DNA of 64,000 bases, taken from the NCBI RefSeq assembly GCF_031679605.1, contig NZ_CP117522.1:4898001-4962000 (forward strand), given 5' to 3'. The number at the start of each line of letters is the position of its first letter. Position 1 is the first letter of the stretch. The notes beneath the pieces are model-generated. The model worked only from the letters and a program-made list of their open reading frames with translations, made no database searches and was not told the origin of the DNA. Source of the stretch: Streptomyces luomodiensis. Lineage in GTDB: Bacteria; Actinomycetota; Actinomycetes; Streptomycetales; Streptomycetaceae. Of this stretch, positions 44,102-54,117 are shown one piece after another. Position numbers and translations under genes: made by a program.

Positions 44102-47100
44102 GTGAGCAGCAGGCCATCCCGAGGCGCTGCTCGCCTCGCAGCGATACTCGACGCCCTCCCGGACGCGCTGTTGCTGGTCAACTGCAACGGCACGATCGTC
44201 AACGCCAACCACATCGCGCTGGAGTCCTTCGAGGCCCCGGGTACCGCCCTGGTCGGCCGTGGTCTGCTCGATCTGCTCCCCTCCTTCGATCCCAATCGCA
44301 TTCCCGGGTCGATGCGCCGCCCCGACGCGGCACAGCGCAACGGCAGCAAGCCGACCCGGATGATGGCCCGGCGCACCGACGGGGCGCAGTTCCCCGTCGA
44401 GGTGACCAGCGCGAACCTGGAGGACGGGCGGACCCCCTACGCCGATCAGTACAGCTACACCGGCGATGAGCTGCTGATGCTCATCGTGCGCGACCTGACC
44501 GGGACGCTCGACACCGAGGCCGAACTCGCCCGTCAGCAGCGCCAGACCGAGATGATCCTGCGCGCGGCGGCGGAGGGCGTGGTCGGCGTGGACACCGAGG
44601 GCAAGGTGGTCCTCGTCAACCCGTCCGCCGCGCAGATCCTCGGCTACCGGGCCAGCGACATGGGCGGTCAGGAGCTTCACTCTCTTGTACACCACTCGCG
44701 CCCGGACGGTTCCCCTTTCCCGTACGAGGAATCGCCCCTCGCCGACACCCTGCGCTCCGGCCGCAAGCACCGGGTGCGCGGCCAGACGCTGTGGGCCAAG
44801 GACGGAAGCGAGGTCCCGGTCGATCTGACGACCGCGCCCGTCCGCGACGGCGACCAACTCGTGGGCGCCGTGCTGACATTCACCGACCGGCGTCCCGAGC
44901 GGGCCATGGTGGCCCACCACACCGAGGAGCTCGAGAGCCTCACCGCCCAGCACGCCGAGGAGCTGGAGAAGCTCACCGCCCAGCACACGAAGGAGCTGGA
45001 GGAGCTGCGGACGCGGCTCGCCGAGGAACGCGAGCGGTACACGGCACGGCTGGAGTCCGTCACGGCGCGGAACAGCCAGCTGCTCGCCGTGCTGGACCAG
45101 TCGCTGCGCGGACCGCTGCTGGAGCTGCGCAGCGAGCTCGGTGTGCTCGCCGACGACCCGGCCGGGCAGCTGTGGCCCGAGGCCAATCAGATCCTGCACC
45201 ACCTCGCCGCCGGGTACACCCGGATGACCACGCTCGTCGACAACGTCCTGAGCTATCAGCGGCTCGACGCGAGCGGCGAGGAGCTGGCCCGCCGTACGGT
45301 CTCGATGGACGAGGTCGTATCGACCGCCGTCGAGGGCGCGGTCGAGCTGATCGGCCCGGGGCGCGCGCAGTTCGCCGTGCACGCGCCGCCGATCGACGCC
45401 GAGGTGGACCCGGAGCGGCTCGCCCAGGCGCTCGCCCATCTGATCGCGGACGTGGCCGGGGTCGACTCCACCGGCAACGCCGCCTCGGGCACGGGCGGCA
45501 CGGCGAGCGACTCGACGATCGTGGTCGCGGCGGCGCAGCGCGGCGACGTCGTACGGATCGAGGTCCGTGGGCCGTACGCGGGCGGCGACCCGGTGCACGA
45601 GCCGATCGTGCGCGGGATCGTGCGCCGGCACGGGGGCGTGCTGCAGACCCATGAGATGCCGGGTATGGGCGGGCACGCCTATGTCCTGGAGGTGCCGATC
45701 TCGGCGGCGGCCGCCGCCGAACAGGAACGCGCGGACGGCGACACCGCCGGGCAGGGCGACGGTACGCAAGGACAGGGCACCTCCGGCACGGGCGCCGGCG
45801 CGGGCACGGCCACCGCGGGCGGCAACGCGACCGGCCAGACCCCGACAGGGCAGACCCCGACCGGCCAGACCCCGACCGGCCAGGTCCCGACCGGACGCCG
45901 CGCCCGGCACGGGGCGGCGACCCCCGGCGGCGCGCCAGGCGACACCAGCGGCGGCGGTACGCACGGAGGTGCCACCGGGCAGGACGCCACGCACGGCAAC
46001 GCGACGCACGGCAACGGCGTGCCCGGCGACGCCACACAGGCCAACGGCACGCAGGGCGCCGGCACGCAAGGCGCCGGCACGCAAGGCGGTACGCCTCCGC
46101 CCAGCCTCCGTAAGGCCGACCCCCGTACGGCCCACCCCCGTGCCGCCCAGCAGGGTGTCCCGGGCGTGGGCGTGCCCACCGCGCTGCCCGCGGTCGTCGG
46201 CGAGGACACCCCGGCCCAGCGGCAGAGCGCGGCCGAACCCGCGCACCCCCCGCGGCCCACCGGGCGGCGCAGGGCGCGCCCCCACCCCGACGAGGACCCG
46301 TCGGCCGCCGCGGCCGCGAACCCCGCCCAGAACGCCGGGGGAGCCGCGACCGGCAGCCATCGCCATGCCCGCGGCGACGCACCGGAGGCGGCCGGGCCGC
46401 AGCCGATGGGCCCCGCCGCCATGGGCGTCGTGCCGCCTCAAGGCATTCCCGCCCAGCAGCAGCCCCAGGGCCGTCGCGCCCGGCGTGGCGCCCCGGCGCA
46501 AGAGCAGGGCGGCCCCCAGGCGGCCGGTGCGCCCGCGCAGGGTGCGGGCGGTCGGCCCGCCCTCGCTCTGCCCGCGGCCTCCTCCGACACGCCCCAGCAG
46601 CCCGTCCAGCCGGCCGGATCGGGCATGCCCGCGCTGCCCGCCGCCCGCACCCCGGAGGAGCAGCAGCCCAACTGGGGTCAGGACACGGGCGCCGGCCAGC
46701 CGCAGGAGGTCCCGCCCACCGGACGCCGCCGGGCCCGCCGTGCGCTGGCCGAGGCACCGGAGCGGCCGATGCCCGAACAGGCCCAGGGCCAGGCGCAGCC
46801 GCAATCCCAGCCCCAGCCTCAGGCGCAGCCCCAGCCCCAGCCCCAGCCACAGCCCGCGGGGGAGCCCGGTCTCGTCCGCTCCCCCTTCGCACTGCCCCCG
46901 GCCGCCGCCGACCGGGCGCAGCCCGGTGCGCTGCCGCCGGAGCTCGGCCCGGCCGGGCTCGTCCCCGCGCAGCACGGCGCCCGCGACGCGCGGGGCGGCG
47001 CGCCCCAGCCGCCGCAGGGCGGGGGCCTGGCCGTACGAGGCGAGCCGGTACCCCCCAACGGCGCCGCACGGCCCGAGGGGTGGCCGTCCGACCCCGCTCA

Positions 47101-48688
47101 GGGCCAGGACCCGCATCGGCCCCGACCCGAGCCGCAGGCCCAGGGCTCCGGCGCCGCCGCCGGACCGGGTGAGTCCGCCATGCCCGCGCTGCCCGCCGCC
47201 CGCGCCCCCGAGCAGCAGCCCACCGGACGGCGCCGCGCCCGGCGGCCGCTGACCGAGGAGCCGCCGGAGGCGACGCAGGGCGGTCCGCAGCCCGTGGAGC
47301 CGGGTCCGCGCCCACCTGTCCAGCAGTCGGCCCAGCAGCCTGTCCAGCAGCCGACGCAGTGGCCGGAGGCGCCCGCGCAGCCCCGTCCGCAGCCGCTGCC
47401 CGCGGAGGCCCCGCCGAGCGCCGACACCACCCAGGGGCGCGCGATCAGCGTGCGCACCCTGGGCCAAGGGGTGCCGTTCGCCCACCAGGTGGGAGAGCAC
47501 CCCCAGGGCCAGGCCCCGCAGGGACAGGCCCCGCACGGCCAGCCGCAGGGGCGTCCGCCGCACGGCGGCCAGCCGCAGACCCCCTCCGGCGGCACCAGCA
47601 CCGCGGGGTCCGGCAGGCGGCGCAAGCTGGCCGCCCGGCCCGAGATGACGGACCAGGACACCGCTGCCGAACCGCAGTCCCCCGGCGGCCGGGCGCATCC
47701 GCACGCCGGACCGCGTCCGCACCCCGGGCCACCTGCCGGACCGCACACCGGACCGCAGCCGCATCCCGGCCCGCAGACGGGCGCCCAGCCGCGGCCCCAG
47801 GGGGGACCGGGGCCGCAGCGTGCGGCGGGTCCGTCGCACAGCTCGGGCCGTGCGTTCGCCATCGGCGCGCCGGACGAGGGAGCCGAGGGGCCGGAGCCGC
47901 TGGACGGGCCCAACGGCGCCGTCGAGGTCGTCGACGACCGCACCCCGCCGCCCGACGACGAACTGCCGCCGGAGCCGCTGGACAACCCGCGCCGCCTCCT
48001 CGTGTGGCCGGCCCCGGACATGTCCACCCAGCAGGCGCTGAGCGACCGCGGCTACCGCCCGGTGATCGTCAACTCCCGTGAGGAGGTGGACGCGCAGATC
48101 GCCGCGTACCCGGCGGCGCTGTTCGTCGACCCGCTGACCGGCCCGATCACCCGGACCGCGCTCCAGTCGCTGCGTACGGCCGCGGTCGCCGCCGAGGTGC
48201 CGGTGCTGGTGACCGCGGGGCTCGGCCAGGCGACGCGGGAGGCGGCGTACGGCGCCGACCCGGCCGTCCTGCTCAAGGCACTCGCCCCGCGCGACAGCGA
48301 GCAGCACCCGCCGCGCGTTCTGCTGATCGAGGAGCACGAACCGATCGCGGCCGCGCTGACGGCGACGCTCGAACGGCGCGGGATGCAGGTCGCCCGCGCG
48401 GCGACGGACGCGGACGCGGTCTCCCTCGCGGCGCAGATGCGGCCGAATCTGGTGGTGATGGACCTGATGCAGGTGCGCCGCCGCCGGGCCGGGATCGTCG
48501 ACTGGCTGCGCGGCAACGGACTGCTGAACCGCACCCCGCTGGTCGTCTACACCTCCGCGGACATCGATCCGGCGCATCTGTCGCGGCTGGCCTCGGGCGA
48601 GACGGTGCTGTTCCTGGCGGAGCGCTCGACGAGCGCGGAGGTGCAGTCGCGGATCGTGGATCTGCTGGCGAAGATCGGCACCAACTGA
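44102..48688 (+). CDS. Giant PAS/pseudo-histidine-kinase/receiver-like protein
   Basis: 1528 residues from GTG 44102, with AGGGAGG upstream. Order: PAS1 (about 8-130), PAS2 (about 150-270), a coiled coil of TAQHAEELEKL heptads (about 275-325), a DHp-like region where the H-box reads LDQSLRGPLLEL with Gln333 in place of the phospho-acceptor His, and an ATPase-like region with degenerate N- and G-boxes (to about 535). About 750 Pro/Gln/Gly/Ala-rich residues follow (about 538-1290). Two receiver-like domains end the protein; the second keeps Asp1454 in VVMDLMQV, but its conserved Lys is missing. Probably a signalling scaffold. A membrane segment is not seen. Confidence 0.78.
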   Translation: MSSRPSRGAARLAAILDALPDALLLVNCNGTIVNANHIALESFEAPGTALVGRGLLDLLPSFDPNRIPGSMRRPDAAQRNGSKPTRMMARRTDGAQFPVEVTSANLEDGRTPYADQYSYTGDELLMLIVRDLTGTLDTEAELARQQRQTEMILRAAAEGVVGVDTEGKVVLVNPSAAQILGYRASDMGGQELHSLVHHSRPDGSPFPYEESPLADTLRSGRKHRVRGQTLWAKDGSEVPVDLTTAPVRDGDQLVGAVLTFTDRRPERAMVAHHTEELESLTAQHAEELEKLTAQHTKELEELRTRLAEERERYTARLESVTARNSQLLAVLDQSLRGPLLELRSELGVLADDPAGQLWPEANQILHHLAAGYTRMTTLVDNVLSYQRLDASGEELARRTVSMDEVVSTAVEGAVELIGPGRAQFAVHAPPIDAEVDPERLAQALAHLIADVAGVDSTGNAASGTGGTASDSTIVVAAAQRGDVVRIEVRGPYAGGDPVHEPIVRGIVRRHGGVLQTHEMPGMGGHAYVLEVPISAAAAAEQERADGDTAGQGDGTQGQGTSGTGAGAGTATAGGNATGQTPTGQTPTGQTPTGQVPTGRRARHGAATPGGAPGDTSGGGTHGGATGQDATHGNATHGNGVPGDATQANGTQGAGTQGAGTQGGTPPPSLRKADPRTAHPRAAQQGVPGVGVPTALPAVVGEDTPAQRQSAAEPAHPPRPTGRRRARPHPDEDPSAAAAANPAQNAGGAATGSHRHARGDAPEAAGPQPMGPAAMGVVPPQGIPAQQQPQGRRARRGAPAQEQGGPQAAGAPAQGAGGRPALALPAASSDTPQQPVQPAGSGMPALPAARTPEEQQPNWGQDTGAGQPQEVPPTGRRRARRALAEAPERPMPEQAQGQAQPQSQPQPQAQPQPQPQPQPAGEPGLVRSPFALPPAAADRAQPGALPPELGPAGLVPAQHGARDARGGAPQPPQGGGLAVRGEPVPPNGAARPEGWPSDPAQGQDPHRPRPEPQAQGSGAAAGPGESAMPALPAARAPEQQPTGRRRARRPLTEEPPEATQGGPQPVEPGPRPPVQQSAQQPVQQPTQWPEAPAQPRPQPLPAEAPPSADTTQGRAISVRTLGQGVPFAHQVGEHPQGQAPQGQAPHGQPQGRPPHGGQPQTPSGGTSTAGSGRRRKLAARPEMTDQDTAAEPQSPGGRAHPHAGPRPHPGPPAGPHTGPQPHPGPQTGAQPRPQGGPGPQRAAGPSHSSGRAFAIGAPDEGAEGPEPLDGPNGAVEVVDDRTPPPDDELPPEPLDNPRRLLVWPAPDMSTQQALSDRGYRPVIVNSREEVDAQIAAYPAALFVDPLTGPITRTALQSLRTAAVAAEVPVLVTAGLGQATREAAYGADPAVLLKALAPRDSEQHPPRVLLIEEHEPIAAALTATLERRGMQVARAATDADAVSLAAQMRPNLVVMDLMQVRRRRAGIVDWLRGNGLLNRTPLVVYTSADIDPAHLSRLASGETVLFLAERSTSAEVQSRIVDLLAKIGTN

Positions 48689-48759
48689 CGCTCACCACGG
48701 CCCATGGCACCCGGCACCCGGCACCGCCTGACGCCACGGCCCTCACGGTGACATGCGGC

Positions 48760-48787
48760 CCGTAAGGAGACGCTCGCCTCCTTACGG
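48760..48787. terminator. Bidirectional hairpin
   Basis: Perfect 10-bp stem CCGTAAGGAG/CTCCTTACGG with an 8-base loop, between convergent genes. Confidence 0.65.
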
Positions 48788-48883
48788 TGCCGCTCTCCCT
48801 ACGGGGACCGCCGCCGTGACCGCCGCCGCGACCGTCTTCGGGGGGCGTGAGCGCACCGAACACGCCCCCCGTCCGGCCGCTCC

Positions 48884-50539
48884 TCAGCCCAGCGTGGTCA
48901 CGTCCAGCTCTCCGTCCGCGTACTGCTTGCGGAGCACCTTCTTGTCGAACTTCCCCACGCTCGTCTTCGGCACCGCCGGAATCAGCGCCCAGTGGTCCGG
49001 AAGCTGCCAGCGGGCGATCCGTTCGGCGAGGAAGGCCCGCAGCCCCTCGTAGTCGACCGTGGCGCCGTCCGTGAGCACCACCGTGGCCAGCGGCCGCTCG
49101 CCCCACTTCGCGTCCGGCACCGCCACCACCGCCGCCTCCGCGACCTCCGGATGGCCCATCAGGTGGTTCTCCAGCTCGACCGAGGAGATCCACTCGCCGC
49201 CCGACTTGATGACGTCCTTGGCCCGGTCGGTCAGCGTCAGATAGCAGTCGGGGGTGATGGTGCCGACGTCGCCGGTCTTGAGCCAGCCGTCCTCGGTGAA
49301 CTTGTCGTCGGGGCGGAACGGCTCGCCGTCCGCCCCTCCGTAGTACGCGCCCGCGATCCACGGCCCGCGCACCTCCAGCTCACCCGGCGTCTTCCCGTCC
49401 CAGGGCACGAGTTCGCCGTCTGCCGAGACCAGCCGGAACTCGACGGACGACGGGAAGCGGCCCTGCGAGATCCGGTACGGCCAGGCGTCCTCCGCCGAGA
49501 GCCCGCCGGGCGGATGGGCCACGGAGCCCAGCGGCGAGGTCTCCGTCATGCCCCACGCGTGGACGACGCGGATGCCGTGGCGTTCCTCGAACGCCTTCAT
49601 CAAGGAGGGCGGGCAGGCCGCTCCGCCGATGTAGACGTTCCGCAGACTGCTCACCTCCCGCGGCGTCTCGTCGAGTTCGGCGAGCAGCCCCTGCCAGACG
49701 GTGGGCACGGCGGCGGCGAGGGTGGGACGCTCGCGCTCGATCATCTCGGCGAGCGGCTTGGGCTGGAGGAACCGGTCGGGCATCAGGATCGAGGCGCCCG
49801 CCATGAAGGCCGCGTGCACGGTTCCCCACGCGTTGGCATGGAACATGGGCACCACGGGCAGCAAAGTGTCGCTCTCCGACTGCCCGAACGACTCCGCGGC
49901 GTTGACCTGCATCGAGTGCAGATAGATGGAACGGTGGCTGTAGGCCACGCCCTTGGGGTCGCCGGTCGTCCCCGAGGTGTAGCAGAGCGCGGCGGCCTGG
50001 CGCTCGTCGATCTCCGGCCAGGCGTAGCGCTGCGGCCGGCCCTCGATCAGCTCCTCGTACTCATGGACCCGGGCGGCGCAGCCGTCCAGCACGGAACGGT
50101 CGCCGGGGCCGGTGACCACGATGTGCTTCACGGTGGTGAGGCCGGGGAGGAGCGGGGTGAGCAGCGGCAGCACGGAGCCATCGACGATGATCACGCGATC
50201 GGCGGCGTGGTTCACGATCCAGCCGAGCTGCTCGGCGGGCAGCCGGAGGTTGAGGGTGTGCAGCACGGCGCCCATGGAGGGGACCGCGAGGTACGCCTCC
50301 AAGTGCTCGGCGTTGTTCCACATCAAGCTGGCCACGGCCTGCCCCGGCTCGACCCCGAGCTCATCGCGCAGCGCGTTCGCCAGCTGGATCGACCGTACGC
50401 CCACGTCGTGGAAGCTACGGCGCCGGGGCTCGCCCTCGCCGGTCCAGGTGGTCACATGGGACGTGCGGCCGTGCACGATCGCCCCGTGCACAAGGATGCG
50501 GGTCACGGTCAGCGGTACGTCCTGCATCGTGCTGAGCAC
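48884..50539 (-). CDS. Long-chain acyl-CoA ligase
   Basis: 551 residues from GTG 50539, chosen for GGAGG five bases upstream (ATG 50527 is the alternative). It is an adenylate-forming enzyme: [17 protein letters not shown] phosphate-binding loop, [37 protein letters not shown], and C-terminal Lys in [17 protein letters not shown]. It activates a fatty or other carboxylic acid to its CoA thioester. The steroid-type operon lies 3.5 kb away and could use its products, which is speculation. Confidence 0.93.
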   Translation of the reverse strand: MLSTMQDVPLTVTRILVHGAIVHGRTSHVTTWTGEGEPRRRSFHDVGVRSIQLANALRDELGVEPGQAVASLMWNNAEHLEAYLAVPSMGAVLHTLNLRLPAEQLGWIVNHAADRVIIVDGSVLPLLTPLLPGLTTVKHIVVTGPGDRSVLDGCAARVHEYEELIEGRPQRYAWPEIDERQAAALCYTSGTTGDPKGVAYSHRSIYLHSMQVNAAESFGQSESDTLLPVVPMFHANAWGTVHAAFMAGASILMPDRFLQPKPLAEMIERERPTLAAAVPTVWQGLLAELDETPREVSSLRNVYIGGAACPPSLMKAFEERHGIRVVHAWGMTETSPLGSVAHPPGGLSAEDAWPYRISQGRFPSSVEFRLVSADGELVPWDGKTPGELEVRGPWIAGAYYGGADGEPFRPDDKFTEDGWLKTGDVGTITPDCYLTLTDRAKDVIKSGGEWISSVELENHLMGHPEVAEAAVVAVPDAKWGERPLATVVLTDGATVDYEGLRAFLAERIARWQLPDHWALIPAVPKTSVGKFDKKVLRKQYADGELDVTTLG

Positions 50540-50699
50540 CGGGGCCTCCAGGCTTACGGTTACGCGCGGGTAGAGGTTCCGCCGATTGTGCAGCCGACCA
50601 CCTGGTATGTCACTACCCCGGTCACTGCCCCGGCCCGCTCGCCCGCGCACCCGCTCGCCCGCGCACCCGCCGCCCGGCCGCTCACGCCGCTCAAGCCGC

Positions 50700-51230
50700 T
50701 CACGCCGCGTGGCTGAGATCCGGGTCCTCACGGAGCTTGCCGAGGGCGCGCGAGACCGCGCTCTTGACCGTGCCGACGGAGACCCCGAGCACCTCCGCCG
50801 TCTGGGCCTCGCTCAGGTCCTCGTAGTACCTGAGGACGACCATCGCCCGCTGACGGTCCGGCAGGCGCAGTACGGCGCGCCACATCGCGTCGCGGAGGGC
50901 CTGCCGTTCGGCGGGGTCCGGGACGGGCACCGACTCCGGCTCGGGCAGCTCCTCGCAGACGAATTCGTCGACCTTGCGCTTGCGCCACTGCGAGGTCCGG
51001 GTGTTGACCAGCGCGCGCCGCACATAGCCGTCCAGCGCTTTGTGGTCCTCGATGCGCTCCCAGGCCAGGTACGTCTTGGTCAGCGCGGTCTGGAGCAGAT
51101 CCTCCGCGTCACAGGCGTTGGAGGTCAGCGAGCGGGCAGTGCGCAGCAGCACCGGCCCCCGCGCCCGTACGTACGAGGTGAACGACGGGAACGCGGCGGT
51201 GGATGCGCCTGTGCACACGGTCGTGGTCAT
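50700..51230 (-). CDS. SigE-family (short ECF) sigma factor
   Basis: 176 residues from ATG 51230 with TTGAGGT upstream. Region 2 (about 15-80) has DAEDLLQTALTKTYLAWERI. Region 4 (about 115-165) has YYEDLSEAQTAEVLGVSVGT, the HTH. It is of the actinobacterial SigE-70 family. No anti-sigma gene is adjacent. It is isolated between the ligase gene and the DUF1906 gene. Confidence 0.9.
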   Translation of the reverse strand: MTTTVCTGASTAAFPSFTSYVRARGPVLLRTARSLTSNACDAEDLLQTALTKTYLAWERIEDHKALDGYVRRALVNTRTSQWRKRKVDEFVCEELPEPESVPVPDPAERQALRDAMWRAVLRLPDRQRAMVVLRYYEDLSEAQTAEVLGVSVGTVKSAVSRALGKLREDPDLSHAA

Positions 51231-51453
51231 ACCTCAACGCTAGGAGCGGGCAGGGTTCGCGCGGATCGGCCATAAGTGCCGAAGGAGAATCAGTCTCAAG
51301 TTGGAGGGGTGGGGCTGGCATCACCTCCTGCGGGGGGAGGGTGCGGACGGAGGATCAGGGTTCGCCCCGGAGGGTGTCCGGGGGGTGTCCGGGGGGTGTC
51401 CGGGGAGGGCCTGGGGGTGTCCGGGGAGGGATCGACGGTGGGTCACCCCGCGA

Positions 51454-52347
51454 TCACTTGATGATCGCGACCGGTGCGTCCACCTTGTTGCGGTCGATAC
51501 GCAGCTTCCGGCCGCCGTGCGTCACATCGACGTTGCCCTTGTACTGGTGGATGCGGCGGTGCGGATTCCACGCGCTCTTGGCCAACACCGGCTCCCCGTA
51601 CAGCGACGGCTTCTTCTTCCAGCGCGCGAACCACATCGCGGAGGGCAGGTCATGGACCCCGGCCCGGCGGGCCTGCTCCACATGGCGCACCCCGGACTCG
51701 GCGCTGCTGTAGAAGCCGGGGAAGAAGCCGCGCGAGCGGACCTCGCGGTTCCAGCCGCGGATGAAGGAGAGCGTCTTGGCGGCACAGCTCTTCCGCGTCA
51801 GGTCGTACGCCTCCATGTCGAGGTAGAGCGCGCTGCGCTTCTTCATGGACAGCGCCTTGGCGCGCGCCACCGCGTCCTTGCCCTCCTTGCGCCCCTGGGA
51901 GAAGGGCTTGCTGCCGATGGGCACATGCTTCTTGTTGGCGCTGCGGACGCAGGGGGCCTGGGATCCGACGAAGATGGGCAGGACCCGCCACTTCATGCTC
52001 TTGACGCCGCGCATCCAGGAGACGGTGAGGTGGGGCTGGCTCGCGCAGGCCCGGCCGCGGCCGGCGTAATAGACGCCGACGGCGCGGTAGCGCGAGCTGT
52101 TCCACGCACGCAGGGTGGCGAGGGACGGCGCGTGGCAGGTGTCGAAGGCCCAGCCCTTGAAGACCTTGGCGCCCAGGGGGCGGGGGTCGGGGAGGACCTC
52201 CGCCGAGGCGGCGGGGGTGGCACCGGCGACCGAGGTGGCCAGCGCCGCGACCAGACCGGCGATCCAGCCCGTGGCCTTCCATCTGCCCTTCGTGGCCTTC
52301 CATCTGCTCTGGTTACGTCGGGTCATATGACGAGTGAAGGTGGACAT
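51454..52347 (-). CDS. Secreted DUF1906 glycoside-hydrolase-like protein
   Basis: 297 residues. A basic N-terminus with the duplicated RWKATKGRWKAT, a membrane segment (about 27-48) with AxA-type cleavage near AASA, then a TIM-barrel-like domain (about 60-295) with KGWAFDTCHAPSLATLRAWN and acidic YLDMEAYDL. DUF1906 proteins (Rv2525c type) are Tat- or Sec-exported and thought to act on cell-wall glycans; activity unproven. It lies 33 bases downstream of the thiolase gene stop on the same strand direction but is a separate unit. Confidence 0.85.
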   Translation of the reverse strand: MSTFTRHMTRRNQSRWKATKGRWKATGWIAGLVAALATSVAGATPAASAEVLPDPRPLGAKVFKGWAFDTCHAPSLATLRAWNSSRYRAVGVYYAGRGRACASQPHLTVSWMRGVKSMKWRVLPIFVGSQAPCVRSANKKHVPIGSKPFSQGRKEGKDAVARAKALSMKKRSALYLDMEAYDLTRKSCAAKTLSFIRGWNREVRSRGFFPGFYSSAESGVRHVEQARRAGVHDLPSAMWFARWKKKPSLYGEPVLAKSAWNPHRRIHQYKGNVDVTHGGRKLRIDRNKVDAPVAIIK

Positions 52348-52379
52348 CGGCGGACCGCTACCGCCGACACGCGCACGGT

Positions 52380-53546
52380 TCAGCCGTCTGCGCCGAGGAG
52401 AAGCCCGGATGTCGGTACCCCGGTGCCCGCGGTGACCAGGACCCGGGCGGCCTCCGCCACCTGGTTGACGGAGGTGCCGCGGATCTGGCGGACGGCCTCG
52501 GCGATCCCGTTCATCCCGTGCAGATACGCCTCCCCCAGCTGACCGCCGTGCGTGTTGAGCGGCAGCGCGTCCTCGGCGACGAACCCGGCCGCCTCACCGC
52601 GTCCGCAGAAGCCGAACTCCTCCAGCTGCATCAGCACGAATGGCGTGAAGTGGTCGTACAGGACGGCCACGTCGATGTCGGCCGGGGTCAGCCCGCTGCT
52701 GCGCCACAGCTGACCCGCCACCACCCCCATCTCGGGCAGGCCGGTCAGATCGTCGCGGTAGAAGCTCGTCATCTGCTCCTGGCCGCGCCCTGCCCCCTGC
52801 GCCGCGGCCGTGATCACGGCGGGCGGACGCCGGAGGTCCCGCGCCCGCTCCACGCTGGTGACCACGAGCGCCTGGCCGCCGTCCGTCTCCTGGCAGCAGT
52901 CGAGCAGCCGCAGCGGCTCGACGATCCAGCGGGAGGCGGCGTGGTCGGCGAGGGTGATCGGCTTGCCGTGGAAGTACGCGGCCGGGTTGGTGGCGGCGTA
53001 CCGGCGATCGGTGACGGCCACATGGCCGAAAACCTCGGGCGTCAGCCCATAGGCGTACAGATAGCGCTGGGCGGCCATGGCGACCCACGAGGCCGGGGTC
53101 AGCAGCCCGAAGGGCAGCGACCAGCCGAGCGCGGCGCCCTCGGCGGACGCCTCGCGGTGCTGTACGCCGGAGCCGAAGCGGCGCCCGGAACGCTCGTTGA
53201 ACGCGCGGTAGCAGACGACGACCTCGGCGACACCGGTCGCGACGGCGAGCGCGGCCTGCTGCACGGTGGCGCAGGCGGCGCCCCCGCCGTAGTGGACCCG
53301 CGAGAAGAAGGTGAGATCGCCGATGCCGCACGCCTGGGCCACGGTGATCTCGGGGCTGGTGTCCATGGTGAAGGTGACCAGCCCGTCCACATCGGCCGGG
53401 GTGAGCCCCGCGTCGTCCAGGGCCGCCTGGACGGCCTCGACCGCCAGCTTCAGCTCACTGCGGCCGGAGTCCTTGGAGAACTCGGTGGCCCCGAGCCCGA
53501 CGAGGGCTGCCCGGCCGCCCAGGGTGTCCGCCTTGCGGGCGCTCAT
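52380..53546 (-). CDS. Ltp2-like thiolase-fold protein (lipid-transfer/steroid aldolase type)
   Basis: 388 residues. It is a SCP-x/Ltp-like thiolase without a sterol-carrier domain: ALVGLGATEFSKDSGRSELK, GGGAACATVQQAALAVATG, and the C-terminal NTHGGQLGEAYLHGMNGIAE. In steroid side-chain degradation the Ltp2 aldolase works with a DUF35/MaoC partner, and both partner types are encoded directly upstream here. Its ATG overlaps the MaoC stop (ATGA). Whether the substrate is a steroid is inferred from gene order. Confidence 0.85.
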   Translation of the reverse strand: MSARKADTLGGRAALVGLGATEFSKDSGRSELKLAVEAVQAALDDAGLTPADVDGLVTFTMDTSPEITVAQACGIGDLTFFSRVHYGGGAACATVQQAALAVATGVAEVVVCYRAFNERSGRRFGSGVQHREASAEGAALGWSLPFGLLTPASWVAMAAQRYLYAYGLTPEVFGHVAVTDRRYAATNPAAYFHGKPITLADHAASRWIVEPLRLLDCCQETDGGQALVVTSVERARDLRRPPAVITAAAQGAGRGQEQMTSFYRDDLTGLPEMGVVAGQLWRSSGLTPADIDVAVLYDHFTPFVLMQLEEFGFCGRGEAAGFVAEDALPLNTHGGQLGEAYLHGMNGIAEAVRQIRGTSVNQVAEAARVLVTAGTGVPTSGLLLGADG

Positions 53547-54010
53547 CGGGACGCGTCCGGGGTGGGTGTGGGGGCGTCGGCGGTGGTCGTGGGGGCATCG
53601 GCACGCGGGGCACGCGGGACGTCGTCGGGGAGCCGCACCGTGACCTTGCCGGTCACATGGTGGCCGATGCCGTTCCTGCCGGTGACCGCGACCTCCGCCA
53701 TTCCATCGACGACCGAGGTGATCTCGCCGGTCAGCACCATCTCATCACCGGGATAGTTGGGCGCGCCGAGCCGGATGGCGACCTTACGGAGCTGGGCCCG
53801 CGGCCCGAAGTGATCGGTGATGTACCGGCCGACCAGCCCGTTGGTGGTGAGGATGTTCATGAAGATGTCCGGGGAGCCCTTCTCCTTGGCCGCCTCGTGG
53901 TCGTGGTGCACATCCTGGTAGTCCCGGGAGGCGAGGGCGCCGGCGACGATCAGGGTCCGGGTGATCGGGATGCGCAGCGGGGGCAGCTCATCGCCCGTAC
54001 GCACCGTCAT
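53543..54010 (-). CDS. MaoC-like hydratase (ChsH1 type)
   Basis: 155 residues. It is a hot-dog fold with the hydratase region RDYQDVHHDHEAAKEKG, where the Asp/His pair is expected. The C-terminal 25 residues are Thr/Pro/Asp-rich. In the steroid pathway ChsH1 pairs with the MaoC part of ChsH2, which is the next gene upstream (107 bases). It hydrates an enoyl-CoA. Coupled to the thiolase gene by ATGA. Confidence 0.85.
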   Translation of the reverse strand: MTVRTGDELPPLRIPITRTLIVAGALASRDYQDVHHDHEAAKEKGSPDIFMNILTTNGLVGRYITDHFGPRAQLRKVAIRLGAPNYPGDEMVLTGEITSVVDGMAEVAVTGRNGIGHHVTGKVTVRLPDDVPRAPRADAPTTTADAPTPTPDASR

Positions 54011-54117
54011 ACGACCGCCTCCTCGTCCGTACCGTGTCCGTGCCCTGTCTGCCCTGTCTGCCCTGTCCGTGCCGTCCGTCGGGTCTGTCCTTCCGGTTCT
54101 CGCCCCCGGCCCGTCGC

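Noticed and set aside
43982..48577. 1531-codon minus-strand frame opposite the giant PAS protein
   Set aside because: It is a mirror frame produced by GC-rich codon bias; the plus-strand frame has the domains and ribosome binding site.
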